This document shows positions 51,771 to 62,490 of a stretch of 64,000 nucleotides of DNA, piece by piece. The DNA lies in assembly GCF_900089605.1 (NCBI RefSeq), contig NZ_LT594324.1:1922001-1986000 (forward strand), read 5' to 3'. How positions within the stretch are numbered: position 1 is the first letter of the stretch; each line of letters opens with the position of its first letter. The position numbers and the translations under genes were made by a program. This DNA is from Micromonospora narathiwatensis (GTDB taxonomy: Bacteria; Actinomycetota; Actinomycetes; Mycobacteriales; Micromonosporaceae). The notes beneath the pieces are model-generated. The model had not been told where the DNA came from, made no database searches, and saw only the letters and a list, made by a program, of their open reading frames with translations.

Positions 51771-54700
51771 TCACGGTCGCTCCCGGAGCAGGCTCCGCAC
51801 CGTCTCGGCCAGTTCGGCCACGGTCGGGCTGTCGAAGAGCATCGGCAGGCCCTCGTCGGCGTCCGGCTCGATGCCGAACTCCTCGCGCAGCCGGCCCAGG
51901 ATGCGCACCGCGTGCAGCGAGTCGGCGCCCAGTTCGAAGAAGTTGTCCGCCACCCCGAAGTCGTCGCGGCCCAGCGTCTCGCGCCAGATCTCGTGTACGG
52001 TTCGCTCCACCTCGTCGGCGGGGGGCCGGTGCCCCGCCGGGAGCAGCGACTCCCACGGCGACGGCAGGGCCGCCCGGTCCACCTTGCCGTTCGCGCTCAG
52101 CGGTATCCGGTCCAGCACCGGGTAGTGGTGCGGAACCATGTAGTCGGGCAGCACCCGGGCCAGCCCCGCACGCAGCGTCTCGGCGGGCGGCGGCGTGGCC
52201 GGGTCGGCCGGCACGACGTATCCGACGAGCTGGCGGCGGCCGGTGCCCGGGTTGGTGTCCACCACGGTCACCGCCTCGGCCACCCCCGGCTGCCGGCTCA
52301 GCGTCGCGGTGATCTCGCCCAGCTCGATCCGGAAGCCGTTCAGTTTCACCTGGTCGTCGTCGCGGCCGAGGAACTCGATGGTGCCGTCCGGCAGATGGCG
52401 GCCGAGGTCGCCGGTGCGGTAGAGGCGCTCGCCGGTCACCGGGTGCCGTACGAAGCGCTCGTCGGTGCGTACCGGGTCGGCCCAGTAGCCCAGCGCCACG
52501 CCCACCCCGCCGATGTACAGCTCGCCGGGGGTCCACACCGGGCAGGGCGCCAGCCCGGCGTCGTAGACGTGCATGGTCTGGTTCGCCATCGGGCGTCCGT
52601 AGGGGATGCTCGTCCAGTCCGTGCCGACCACCTCGATCGGGTGGTGCACCGACCAGATCGACGCCTCCGTGGCCCCGCCCAGGCTGTGCACCGCGGCCTT
52701 CGCGTGTCGGGCCCGCACCGCGTCCGGCAGCCGCACCGGGATCCAGTCGCCGCTGAGCAGCACCACCCGCAGCGGCGAGTCCGCCGGGTCGGCGAAGGCG
52801 GCCGGGGCGTCCGCCCAGGCCTGCATGAGCGCGGGCACCGAGTTCCACACCGACACCCGGTGTCGGCGTACCAGGTCGCTCCAGTGTTCCGGGTCGGCGG
52901 CCCGCCCGGGCGCGGGCAGCACCACCGCGGCGCCCGCGGCGAGCGCGCCGAACACGTCGTAGACCGACAGGTCGAAGCTCAGCGCCGACAACGCCAGCAC
53001 CCGGTCCGCCGGGGTGATCCCGAAGCGGGCGTTCACGTCCTGCACCGTGTTCGCCGCGCCGCGGTGGTCGATCATCACCCCCTTGGGCCGGCCGGTGGAG
53101 CCGGAGGTGAAGATGACGTACGCCAGGTCGTCCGGGGCCGGGCCCGGGCCCACCCCGGCCGGGTCGGCGGCCCGCACCTCGGGATCGTCGAGGGTGACCA
53201 GGCGCAGCCCGGCCGGCCAGTCCAGCTCGTCGCGCAGCCGGGGGGTGGTGACCACGATCCGCACCCGACCCTGCTCGATCAGGTCGGCGCGGCGGGCGGC
53301 CGGCCAGGCCGGCTCGATCGGCAGGTACGCGGCCCCGGCGCGGACCACCCCCAGCACGGCCGGCACCTGGGCGGCGCAGCGGTCCGTCACCACCGCCACC
53401 AGCTCGCCGGTGCCCGCGCCGAGGTCGCGCAGCCGGACCGCCAGCCGGCGGGCCCGGTCGACCACCTCGCCGTGGCTGAGCTCGCCGTCCGGCGCGATCA
53501 CCGCGACCGCCTCGGGCTGCCCGGCGGCGCGCGCCTCGACCAGCTCGCACAGGGTACGCGCGGGCAGGTCCGCGACCGTGTCGTTGACCCGCCGCCGCTG
53601 CTCCAGCTGGTGCGCCGGCAACGGCACCGGGGCGTCCACCGCGTCCCAGCCCGTCTCGTCCCCGGCGAGCCGGCGCAGCAGGGCCTGGTAGCTGTCGAAC
53701 ATGTCGTCGAGCAGCCCGGCCGGGAAGAGCGCCTCCACCGCGTCCCAGTCCAGGCACAGGTCGCCGCTCTCCTCGGTCACCTGGTGGTCCAGCCAGACCT
53801 GCGGGGTCTGGCTGATCCCGTAGCCGAACTCGCCGAAGAAGCGGGAGTCCGGCGTACGGTTCTCCCGGTCGCCCAACGCCAGGGCGCTGGTGAAGACCAC
53901 CGGCATCGCGGCGCCCGGCCCGCCGCCGAGCCGCCGGGACCGTTCCCGCAGCACCCGCACCCCGCTGAAGGCGGAGTGTTCGAGGTCCTGCACGAGCCGG
54001 CGGTTGAGCCGGCGGGCCCGGTCGGCGAACGACTCGCCGGGTTCGGCGGTGGCGGCGAGCAGGGTGACCGAGGTGAAGTCGCCGATCACGTCGCCGATCT
54101 GCGGGTGCAGGGGCCGCCGGTTGAACAGGCTGAGGTTGAGGGTGAAGTCCGCCTGCCGCGACCAGGCGCGCAGGATCTCCGCGTACGCCGACATGACGGC
54201 GACCGACGGGGTGACCCCGTACCGCTGGGCGGTGCGCTTGAGCGCGTCCCAGAGCGGGCGGGGCAGCCGGGCGCTGCGCCGGACGAACTCCACGGGTGCC
54301 GCCCCCGGGCCGCCGGCCGCCGCCCCGGCGCGCAGCGGCAGGGCCGGCGCGGGCGGCAGGCTGTCCAGCCGGTCCCGCCAGTACGCCTCGGCGGCGCGGT
54401 ACTCGCGACCGTCCCGGGCCGCCTCCTCGGCCAGGACGTAGTCCCGGTAGGACAACGCCAGCGGCTCGGGCGTCCGGTCCGGTTCGGTGTAGCACCGCCG
54501 CCAGTCCCGGAACAGCAGTTGCAGGCTGAACGCGTCCATGATGAGCACGTTGATGCTGATGTGCAGCCGGATCCGGTGTTCGTCGACGAGCGAGGCGCGC
54601 AGGTCGAACAGTGGCCAGTGCTCCGGCGGCAGCAACTGGTGCCCCATCTCCGCCCGGGTCTTGGCCAGCGCGGCCCGACGTTCGTCGTCCTGGACCGCGC

Positions 54701-55166
54701 GCAGGTCGGCCACCGGCAGGTCGTACGGCGGCACCTCGGCCAGGATCCGCTGCCGCCCGTCCGGGTCGACCACCGCGCGCAGCATGTCGTGCCGGTCGAT
54801 CACCTTGCGCAGGCTCGCCGCCAGCCGGCCCGGGTCGAGGTCGAGCCCGTCCAGTTCGAAGTAGTAGTGCGTGGCGACGCCGCCGAGTTGCAGCGCCGGG
54901 TTGCGCCCCACCCAGTAGGCGTGCTGGATGTCGGTCAGCGGGAAGGGTTCGTACCGCTGCTCCGGCCGGGGCACGATCTCCGGCGGCGACCCGCTGTCGG
55001 TCATCCGGCGCAGCAGCGCGACCAGCGCGTCCCGGTGCTCCCGCAGCTCCTCCCGCAGTTGCGGGGTGAGCGCGCCGGTGGCGGCCCGGACGTCCAGCCG
55101 GTCGTCGACGAGGCGCAGCCGCACGCCGCGGCGGTGCAGTTCGGACAGTAGGTCAGGCGCCGTCAT
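51771..55166 (-). CDS. NRPS module TubC docking-Cy-A-PCP (predicted cysteine)
   Basis: 1131 residues. Residues 1-55 match the TubC N-terminal docking domain (LLSELHRRGVRLRLVDDRL). The Cy-type domain begins FPLTDIQHAYWVGR; its core near 203-211 is NVLIMDAFS, so NxxxxDxxS instead of DxxxxDxxS. The A domain has FTSGSTGRPKG near 683, and the pocket segments FDLSVYD, WNSVPAL, LLSGDW and GGATEASIW read D-L-Y-N-L-S-L-I-W(-K), the established cysteine code. The PCP has GADSL near 1079. There is no TE, so the chain passes to another module. ATG 55166 follows GGAGAG. It probably shares an operon with the flanking oxidoreductases. Confidence 0.92.
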   Translation of the reverse strand: MTAPDLLSELHRRGVRLRLVDDRLDVRAATGALTPQLREELREHRDALVALLRRMTDSGSPPEIVPRPEQRYEPFPLTDIQHAYWVGRNPALQLGGVATHYYFELDGLDLDPGRLAASLRKVIDRHDMLRAVVDPDGRQRILAEVPPYDLPVADLRAVQDDERRAALAKTRAEMGHQLLPPEHWPLFDLRASLVDEHRIRLHISINVLIMDAFSLQLLFRDWRRCYTEPDRTPEPLALSYRDYVLAEEAARDGREYRAAEAYWRDRLDSLPPAPALPLRAGAAAGGPGAAPVEFVRRSARLPRPLWDALKRTAQRYGVTPSVAVMSAYAEILRAWSRQADFTLNLSLFNRRPLHPQIGDVIGDFTSVTLLAATAEPGESFADRARRLNRRLVQDLEHSAFSGVRVLRERSRRLGGGPGAAMPVVFTSALALGDRENRTPDSRFFGEFGYGISQTPQVWLDHQVTEESGDLCLDWDAVEALFPAGLLDDMFDSYQALLRRLAGDETGWDAVDAPVPLPAHQLEQRRRVNDTVADLPARTLCELVEARAAGQPEAVAVIAPDGELSHGEVVDRARRLAVRLRDLGAGTGELVAVVTDRCAAQVPAVLGVVRAGAAYLPIEPAWPAARRADLIEQGRVRIVVTTPRLRDELDWPAGLRLVTLDDPEVRAADPAGVGPGPAPDDLAYVIFTSGSTGRPKGVMIDHRGAANTVQDVNARFGITPADRVLALSALSFDLSVYDVFGALAAGAAVVLPAPGRAADPEHWSDLVRRHRVSVWNSVPALMQAWADAPAAFADPADSPLRVVLLSGDWIPVRLPDAVRARHAKAAVHSLGGATEASIWSVHHPIEVVGTDWTSIPYGRPMANQTMHVYDAGLAPCPVWTPGELYIGGVGVALGYWADPVRTDERFVRHPVTGERLYRTGDLGRHLPDGTIEFLGRDDDQVKLNGFRIELGEITATLSRQPGVAEAVTVVDTNPGTGRRQLVGYVVPADPATPPPAETLRAGLARVLPDYMVPHHYPVLDRIPLSANGKVDRAALPSPWESLLPAGHRPPADEVERTVHEIWRETLGRDDFGVADNFFELGADSLHAVRILGRLREEFGIEPDADEGLPMLFDSPTVAELAETVRSLLRERP

Positions 55167-55268
55167 GATCTCTCCTGCCAGGTGTCGGGGGCCGGGGTGC
55201 TCACCCGGCGGGGTCGGTCGGGGCGGGGGGACGGGCGCCGGCGGTGGCACCCGCCCGGGGCCGTCCGG

Positions 55269-56474
55269 TCATCCGGCCGCCCGGGAGCCGACCGGGGTGC
55301 CCAGGGCCGCGGTCACCCCGTCGACGAACTCCGTCCAGCCGTACATCCCGGCGATGAGGCCGAAGAAGCGGTCCATCTGCTCCTGGTGCCCCTGGATCGC
55401 CCGGAGCACGTCGAGCAGTTCGTCGGTCGGCTGCAGCCGCGCCGCCTGCAGGTTGAAGTGGTACAGCGGCAGCGACTCCCGGTCCCGTCGCACCGTGTAG
55501 TCGATCAGGGCCCGGTCCACCGGTCGCTCGCCGGCCAGCGCCGGGTGCAGGTGCTCGGTCAACAGCGCGGCGTGCCCGATGGCGTCGCTGATCCCGTTGG
55601 CCCCGATCGAGTCCTTGTGGTAGCCGGCGTCGCCGACCAGCGCCCAGCCCGGTCCGCTGCCCCGGCGGAAGAAGTTCGGCAGCCGGCCGGTGCCGACGAA
55701 ACGCTCCTCGCGCCGGCCGGCCCGGACCCGTTCCAGCACGCTCGGCGCCGCGAGGGCCAGGGAGCGGAGGTACGACCCCTCGATGTCCTTGCGGACCTCG
55801 TCGAACTCCTCGCGTGGCGCCTGCACGACGACCATCACGAGCCCGTCGTTGGTCGGCACCGCCCCGACCAGCCGCCGATGGTCGACGAAGACCTCGTAGT
55901 CGGCGGTGAACCCGCTCCAGTAGGTGTAGTAGACACAGCAGAGCGAGGGCACCGCCTCGTACTTCGGCGCCTGCACCTTCTTGGCCACCACCGAGTCCAG
56001 CCCGTCCGCGCCGATCACCACCCGGGCCCGCTCGGTGAACTCGCCGTGCGGCCCCCGGGCCCGGATGCCGACCACCCGGTCGCCGTCCCAGAGCAGGTCG
56101 GTGACGTTGCACTCCTCGCGCAGCTCGGCACCGGCCGCCTCGGCCGCCCGGACCAGCAGGGTGTCGAGTACGAACCGGCGCGGCCCGAAGCCGGCCCGGA
56201 CGGCGCCGATGGCCGGCGCGCAGCCGGTGACCGGAACCCCGGCGAGCTGCCACCGGGACACCCGCAGCGGCGGGCAGCCGCTGTCCCGCAGCGCGTCCAG
56301 CAGGCCCCACCCGGCCAGCCGGGCGATGGTCGGCGGGTGCACGTAGTGGGTGGACATCGTGTCGCTGGGGAAGCTCGCCCGGTCCAGCAGCAACACGCGG
56401 TGCCCGGCGCGCGCCAGCAGCATCGCGGTGGTGGCACCGGCGCAGCGCGCACCGACGACGATCGCGTCGTACAT
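55269..56474 (-). CDS. FAD-dependent oxidoreductase (geranylgeranyl reductase/monooxygenase-like)
   Basis: 401 residues. Rossmann FAD motif VVGARCAGATTAM near residue 7, VIGADGLDSVVAKK near 150 (the DG motif of flavin monooxygenases) and ALVGDAGYHKDSIGANGISDA near 280. This pattern is shared by geranylgeranyl reductase-like and hydroxylase-like flavoproteins; I cannot separate hydroxylation from reduction here. The ATG at 56474 follows GAGGAG. It is the first gene of a minus-strand operon with the NRPS and GMC genes and is divergent from the HTH gene. Confidence 0.85.
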   Translation of the reverse strand: MYDAIVVGARCAGATTAMLLARAGHRVLLLDRASFPSDTMSTHYVHPPTIARLAGWGLLDALRDSGCPPLRVSRWQLAGVPVTGCAPAIGAVRAGFGPRRFVLDTLLVRAAEAAGAELREECNVTDLLWDGDRVVGIRARGPHGEFTERARVVIGADGLDSVVAKKVQAPKYEAVPSLCCVYYTYWSGFTADYEVFVDHRRLVGAVPTNDGLVMVVVQAPREEFDEVRKDIEGSYLRSLALAAPSVLERVRAGRREERFVGTGRLPNFFRRGSGPGWALVGDAGYHKDSIGANGISDAIGHAALLTEHLHPALAGERPVDRALIDYTVRRDRESLPLYHFNLQAARLQPTDELLDVLRAIQGHQEQMDRFFGLIAGMYGWTEFVDGVTAALGTPVGSRAAG

Positions 56475-56547
56475 GCGGACTCCTCAGAAGCGCCCGGCAG
56501 GTGTCACCATGGTGCGATGCCCGGTGCTGGCGAGGCTATACGGAAAG

Positions 56548-56563
56548 CGTAAAGATATTTACG
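56548..56563. promoter_or_regulatory. inverted repeat CGTAAA-GATA-TTTACG, possible operator
   Basis: A perfect 6+6 inverted repeat in the AT-rich part of the divergent region, about 75 bases upstream of the minus-strand operon. It is well placed for a repressor or activator, possibly the adjacent HTH protein. Confidence 0.4.
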
Positions 56564-56705
56564 ACACATCAATTTTTGGGGTGCGTTTCCGGGGTACCGG
56601 GACGCCGCCGTCACGCAGCGGTGGAGGAACCCCCTACGGCCTGTCCGAGTCCCCCTTATCGTGGTGCCTGACCAGCCCGGATTCCCCCTAGCGGTGCCAT
56701 TTTGA

Positions 56706-56735
56706 TTGACCGTCCAAATCGTGCGCGCATAACGT
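56706..56735 (+). promoter_or_regulatory. candidate promoter for the HTH gene
   Basis: TTGACC, an 18-base spacer and TAACGT fit the sigma-70-like consensus, 40 bases before the ATG at 56776. Confidence 0.4.
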
Positions 56736-56775
56736 CCACTGTCGGTGCGCCGAATATTTTCCGGGGGTTGGACCA

Positions 56776-57678
56776 ATGGGGCAGCCGACCCAGGGGCGGT
56801 CGTTCGCCATTTCACCGGAGGACCGGGAGATTCTCGTCCGGCTCTCCCGGGGCCACCGCCGTGGCGGCGAGCCGCTGCGGGCCGCCATCGTGCTGGCCGC
56901 CGCCACCGGCCTGTCGTACGCGGAGACCGCCCGCCGGCTGGCCACCACCCGGCCCACCGTGGCGACCTGGCTGCGCCGCTACGCCGAGGAGGGCGTGCCG
57001 GGCCTGCGGGACCGGGTACGCCCCGGCCGCCGGCCGCGGGTGCGGGACGCCGACGTGGTGCTGCGTACGCTGACCGCCGTCCCGCCCGTCGGCGGCACCT
57101 GGTCCAGCCGGGCCCTCGGTGTCGACCTCGGCCTGTCCAACGGCACGGTGGCCCGGATCTGGCGGCGGTGGGGGCTGTGCCCGGCCGAGCTTGCCGCGTT
57201 CCGCCTGCCCGGACTGCCCGACCTGGCGCTGGCCGACGCGCGACTCGTCGGGGTGCACTGCGACTACCGGGACTGCCTGCTCGCGCTCGCCGAGGGCACG
57301 GGCGGCGGCACGGCCGACGGGGGCGCGGACCGGCCCGCGATCGGGTCACCGGTCGGCGGGCCGGGTGACCCGCTGTCGGGGTCGCCACCCGACCTGGCCG
57401 ACTTCCTCGCGGCGGTCACCGAGCGCCGGCCCGGCGTACGCCTGCACGTGCTGGCCGCCGGCGCGGAGACGACCCGGCGCCCGGCCGTACGCGCCTGGGC
57501 GGCCCGCCACGGCCACCTGGTCCGGGTCGCCCCGCCGGAGCCGACCTGGACCGAGCTGGCGGCCGTGGCGGCCGGAGTCACCGCCCCGGTCGCCGGGCCG
57601 GCCGCCGTTGACCTGGGTGGCGCGCTGGTCAGCGCGCTGGGCGCGGCCTGGCGGGCGGCCTGGTTCCGCGACCTGTGA
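56776..57678 (+). CDS. IS630/homeodomain-like HTH protein lacking a transposase catalytic core
   Basis: 300 residues. Residues ~15-75 resemble the N-terminal HTH of IS630-type transposases (LRAAIVLAAATGLSYAETAR, TRPTVATWLRRYAEEGVPGL), followed by the second HTH (PPVGGTWSSRALGVDLGLSN, VARIWRRWGLCP). Beyond ~145 the segment that should begin the DDE nuclease keeps DARLVGVHCDYRDCLLALAEG, but the downstream VDEK-type acidic residues are replaced by a Gly/Asp-rich run. The remaining C-terminus has no recognisable catalytic triad. No terminal inverted repeats flank it. It may be a domesticated DNA-binding protein regulating the divergent operon, or a decayed transposase. It ends before a strong convergent terminator. 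Confidence 0.7.
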   Translation: MGQPTQGRSFAISPEDREILVRLSRGHRRGGEPLRAAIVLAAATGLSYAETARRLATTRPTVATWLRRYAEEGVPGLRDRVRPGRRPRVRDADVVLRTLTAVPPVGGTWSSRALGVDLGLSNGTVARIWRRWGLCPAELAAFRLPGLPDLALADARLVGVHCDYRDCLLALAEGTGGGTADGGADRPAIGSPVGGPGDPLSGSPPDLADFLAAVTERRPGVRLHVLAAGAETTRRPAVRAWAARHGHLVRVAPPEPTWTELAAVAAGVTAPVAGPAAVDLGGALVSALGAAWRAAWFRDL

Positions 57679-57774
57679 GGCGTACGGCGCCCCGGGAGCA
57701 CTTCTGGCCGGGCGGGGGATCCCGAGCGGGCATTCCATCGTTAACCATGAATATGATTCGGCTTTGCCCTGAAC

Positions 57775-57812
57775 GGCGCCCCCTGCCAGGCCGGATAGCG
57801 GCAGGGGGCGCC
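57775..57812. terminator. strong bidirectional hairpin terminator
   Basis: GGCGCCCCCTGCC and GGCAGGGGGCGCC pair perfectly (13 bp) around a 12-base loop, between the convergent HTH and UvrA-like genes. The flank on the HTH side is AT-rich. Confidence 0.7.
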
Positions 57813-57843
57813 GGTTCGTCGTACGGGTCCGGCGACGGCCCGG

Positions 57844-60231
<2,388 letters not shown>

Positions 60232-60371
60232 CGTTTCTCCATCTGTCGGGCGGGGCCGCAACGCGCGGTCTCCGTCGACGTCGCCTGTTGCGATTCGACC
60301 GGCTTCGCGCGGTACGTCTGGTTCTCCCGTCGGCGTCGTCGCGGCAACGGTACGCCGTCCACCTGATCAGC

Positions 60372-60408
60372 GGCCGGCGTGGCGCGCCCGCCCGGCGGCA
60401 CGCCGGCC
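60372..60408 (-). terminator. hairpin after the VOC gene
   Basis: GGCCGGCGTG and CACGCCGGCC pair perfectly (10 bp) around a 17-base loop, 21 bases beyond the VOC stop and upstream of the UvrA-like gene. It suggests the two genes are separate transcripts. Confidence 0.5.
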
Positions 60409-60428
60409 GGGCCGCCGCCGACGCCGGC

Positions 60429-60773
60429 TCACGGTGACTGCCGGAGCCCGAAGGCGTTGCCGTCCGCGTCCCGTACGGTGGCGATCAGCATGCCGCCGCC
60501 GACGTCGCGGACCTCGCCCTGCAACGTGGCGCCCGCTGCGGTCAGCGCCTCGATGGTGGCGGCGATGTCCTCGACCTCCCAGTAGCCGACCGCGCCGGTC
60601 ATGCCCTGCCGGTGCCCGTTCGGGTCGAGGCCGAGTTCCTGGTCGCCGACCCGGAACCCGACGTAGTACGCCTCGTCCGTGTACGGCGGGACACCCAGCA
60701 GCGCCCCGTACACCGCTTTGGCCTGGCCGAGGTCCCGCACCGGAAAGATCACGGTTTTGAGCCCTGACGTCAT
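60429..60773 (-). CDS. VOC-family (glyoxalase/bleomycin-resistance-fold) protein
   Basis: 114 residues with the single-unit vicinal oxygen chelate pattern: [20 protein letters not shown] at the start, [18 protein letters not shown] in the middle, and [14 protein letters not shown] plus [13 protein letters not shown] at the end. Members bind metal for small-molecule chemistry or sequester drugs such as bleomycin as dimers. The metal residues are not clearly those of glyoxalase I. The ATG at 60773 follows GGAG at 8 bases. Lying beside a resistance ATPase and an exporter, a drug-binding role is possible but unproven; a housekeeping role is equally possible. Confidence 0.8.
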   Translation of the reverse strand: MTSGLKTVIFPVRDLGQAKAVYGALLGVPPYTDEAYYVGFRVGDQELGLDPNGHRQGMTGAVGYWEVEDIAATIEALTAAGATLQGEVRDVGGGMLIATVRDADGNAFGLRQSP

Positions 60774-60928
60774 GAGTTGATCTCCACGCTCGTCGTGCCA
60801 CGTCGGCCCGACCGGGCCGCGCGAATGGCGATGTCCATGGCGGTCAGGCTAGTTGCGGCTCCGTGACCTGCGCTTCTCGATTCCTGATCGGTCGTCCGCT
60901 CCGGCGGCGGCCCCGCGAGCCGGCCCGG

Positions 60929-62380
60929 TCAGGGGCGAGTGGCTGACCGGGCGACCGCGTCACCGGCCGGCCGCGCCGCCGTCGTCGTCGCCGGGTCGGG
61001 GCCGGCCGCCGGCACGTGCGCCACGTCCCGCGCCCGCACCCGACCGAGGGCGAGCGCCACCCCGGCGGCGAGCAGCCCGCCCGCGGCGATCACCTGGTAG
61101 GCGCGGTGGAACACGGCCAGCGAGGTGTCGCTGCCGTCGGCCAGGACGGTGATCAGGACGGCGACGCCGAGGACCGCGCCGACCTGCCGCAGGCAGGACG
61201 CGATGGCCACCCCGGTGGCGAAGCGGGCCCGGGGGAACTCGGCGAACGCGGCGTGCCCGAACCCGGGGAAACTGAACGCCGCCCCCGCGCCGATCAGCAC
61301 CGCCGCCGGCAGGAAGGCGGCGAGGAAGTCCGGCTCGCCGGGCGCGCGGGCGAACAGCAACGCCCCGGCGCAGAAGAACAATCCGCCCGGCAGCGCCACC
61401 GCCCGGGGCCCGAACCGGTCACCGAGCCGGCCGACCAGCGGGGCCAACGCCGCGGCCGTCACCGGCCCGGCGGTCAGCGCGCCGCCGGTGGCCAGGCTGT
61501 CGTAGCGCCACACCTGGGTCAGGAACAGCACGTTGCACAGCAGCAGCGCGTTCATCGCGGCGGCGAACACCAGCGAGCCGAGGTTGGCGACGCTGAACGA
61601 GCGGATCCGCACCAGCGCCGGCTCGATGATCGGGGCCGGGTGCCGGCCCGACCGTACCGCCAGGGCGACCAGCAGGGCCGCGCCGACGGCGACCGTGCCG
61701 CCGAACGCCGCCGACGTCGCCCCCCAGTCCGGCAGCCGAACCACCGCCAGGGCCAGGGTCCCGACCCCGCCGCCCAGCAGCAGCGACCCGACCACGTCCG
61801 GGAACGGCCCCGGCGTGGCGTCCCGGGTCTCCCGCAGCACCCGCACCGCCGCCAGCAGGCCGGGCAGGCCGATCGCCAGGTTCACCAGGAACACCCACCG
61901 CCAGCCCTGCCAGGCCACCAGCACGCCGCCGAGCGACGGGCCGGCGGCCCCGGCGACCGTGCCGGTCGCGGTCCAGAGCGCGATCGCGGTGGCCCGTCGC
62001 CGCACCGGGAACTCGGGCAGCAGCAGGCCGAGCGAGGTCGGCATGATGGCCGCCGCGCCGAGAGCCTGCACGCACCGGGCCGCGATCAGCACGCCCGCCG
62101 CCGGGGCGAGCCCGCAGGCCGCCGAGCCGGCCAGGAAGAGCACCACCCCGGCGAGGAACACCCGCCGCCGACCCCACCGGTCGGCGAGCCGTCCGGCCGG
62201 GATCAACGCTGCGGCGAAGACCACGTTGTACGCGTTGAGCACCCAGGACAGGTCGTTCAGCGAACTCCCCGGGAAGGCGGCCCCCAGGGCGGGCATCGCC
62301 ACGTTGACGATCGTCACGTCGAGCAGCGCCATCATCACGGCGACAGACGTGACCAGCAGGACCTTCCACTGACGGGCCAC
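60929..62380 (-). CDS. MFS multidrug exporter (DHA2, 14-TM type)
   Basis: 483 residues, about 14 membrane helices. N-terminal VMMALLDVTIVNVAMPAL is the typical first helix of EmrB/QacA-type pumps. PAGRLADRWGRRRVFLAG gives the loop 2-3 motif and GPSLGGVLVAWQGWRWVFLVNL the motif C region. It expels drugs by proton antiport. The GTG at 62380 follows GAGGAGG. It is preceded on the same strand by the NRPS with a 110-base gap, so it is probably in that transcript. It is the second MFS pump of the cluster. Confidence 0.88.
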   Translation of the reverse strand: MARQWKVLLVTSVAVMMALLDVTIVNVAMPALGAAFPGSSLNDLSWVLNAYNVVFAAALIPAGRLADRWGRRRVFLAGVVLFLAGSAACGLAPAAGVLIAARCVQALGAAAIMPTSLGLLLPEFPVRRRATAIALWTATGTVAGAAGPSLGGVLVAWQGWRWVFLVNLAIGLPGLLAAVRVLRETRDATPGPFPDVVGSLLLGGGVGTLALAVVRLPDWGATSAAFGGTVAVGAALLVALAVRSGRHPAPIIEPALVRIRSFSVANLGSLVFAAAMNALLLCNVLFLTQVWRYDSLATGGALTAGPVTAAALAPLVGRLGDRFGPRAVALPGGLFFCAGALLFARAPGEPDFLAAFLPAAVLIGAGAAFSFPGFGHAAFAEFPRARFATGVAIASCLRQVGAVLGVAVLITVLADGSDTSLAVFHRAYQVIAAGGLLAAGVALALGRVRARDVAHVPAAGPDPATTTAARPAGDAVARSATRP

Positions 62381-62490
62381 CGGAGTCCTCCTCGGCAGGG
62401 CGGATCGGCCACCGGCGCCGGTCGCCCGGTGGGTAGGAGCGGCGGGCCGGTCGGCACGCCGTACACGGGTGGCCGCCGGGGCGGCCTCGG

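Larger units (their letters stand above)
56475..56775. promoter_or_regulatory. divergent AT-richer promoter region
   Basis: About 300 bases between the FAD oxidoreductase (-) and HTH protein (+), clearly richer in A/T than the genes. It contains an inverted repeat (56548-56563) and a candidate + strand promoter (56706-56735). No gene is evident. Confidence 0.55.

Noticed and set aside
36445..55166. Pyochelin/yersiniabactin-type siderophore cluster
   Set aside because: Cy-A(Cys) modules fit, but there is no salicylate synthase, aryl-CoA ligase, thiazolinyl reductase or iron-uptake gene in the window, and the rest is a reducing PKS with drug-type exporters.
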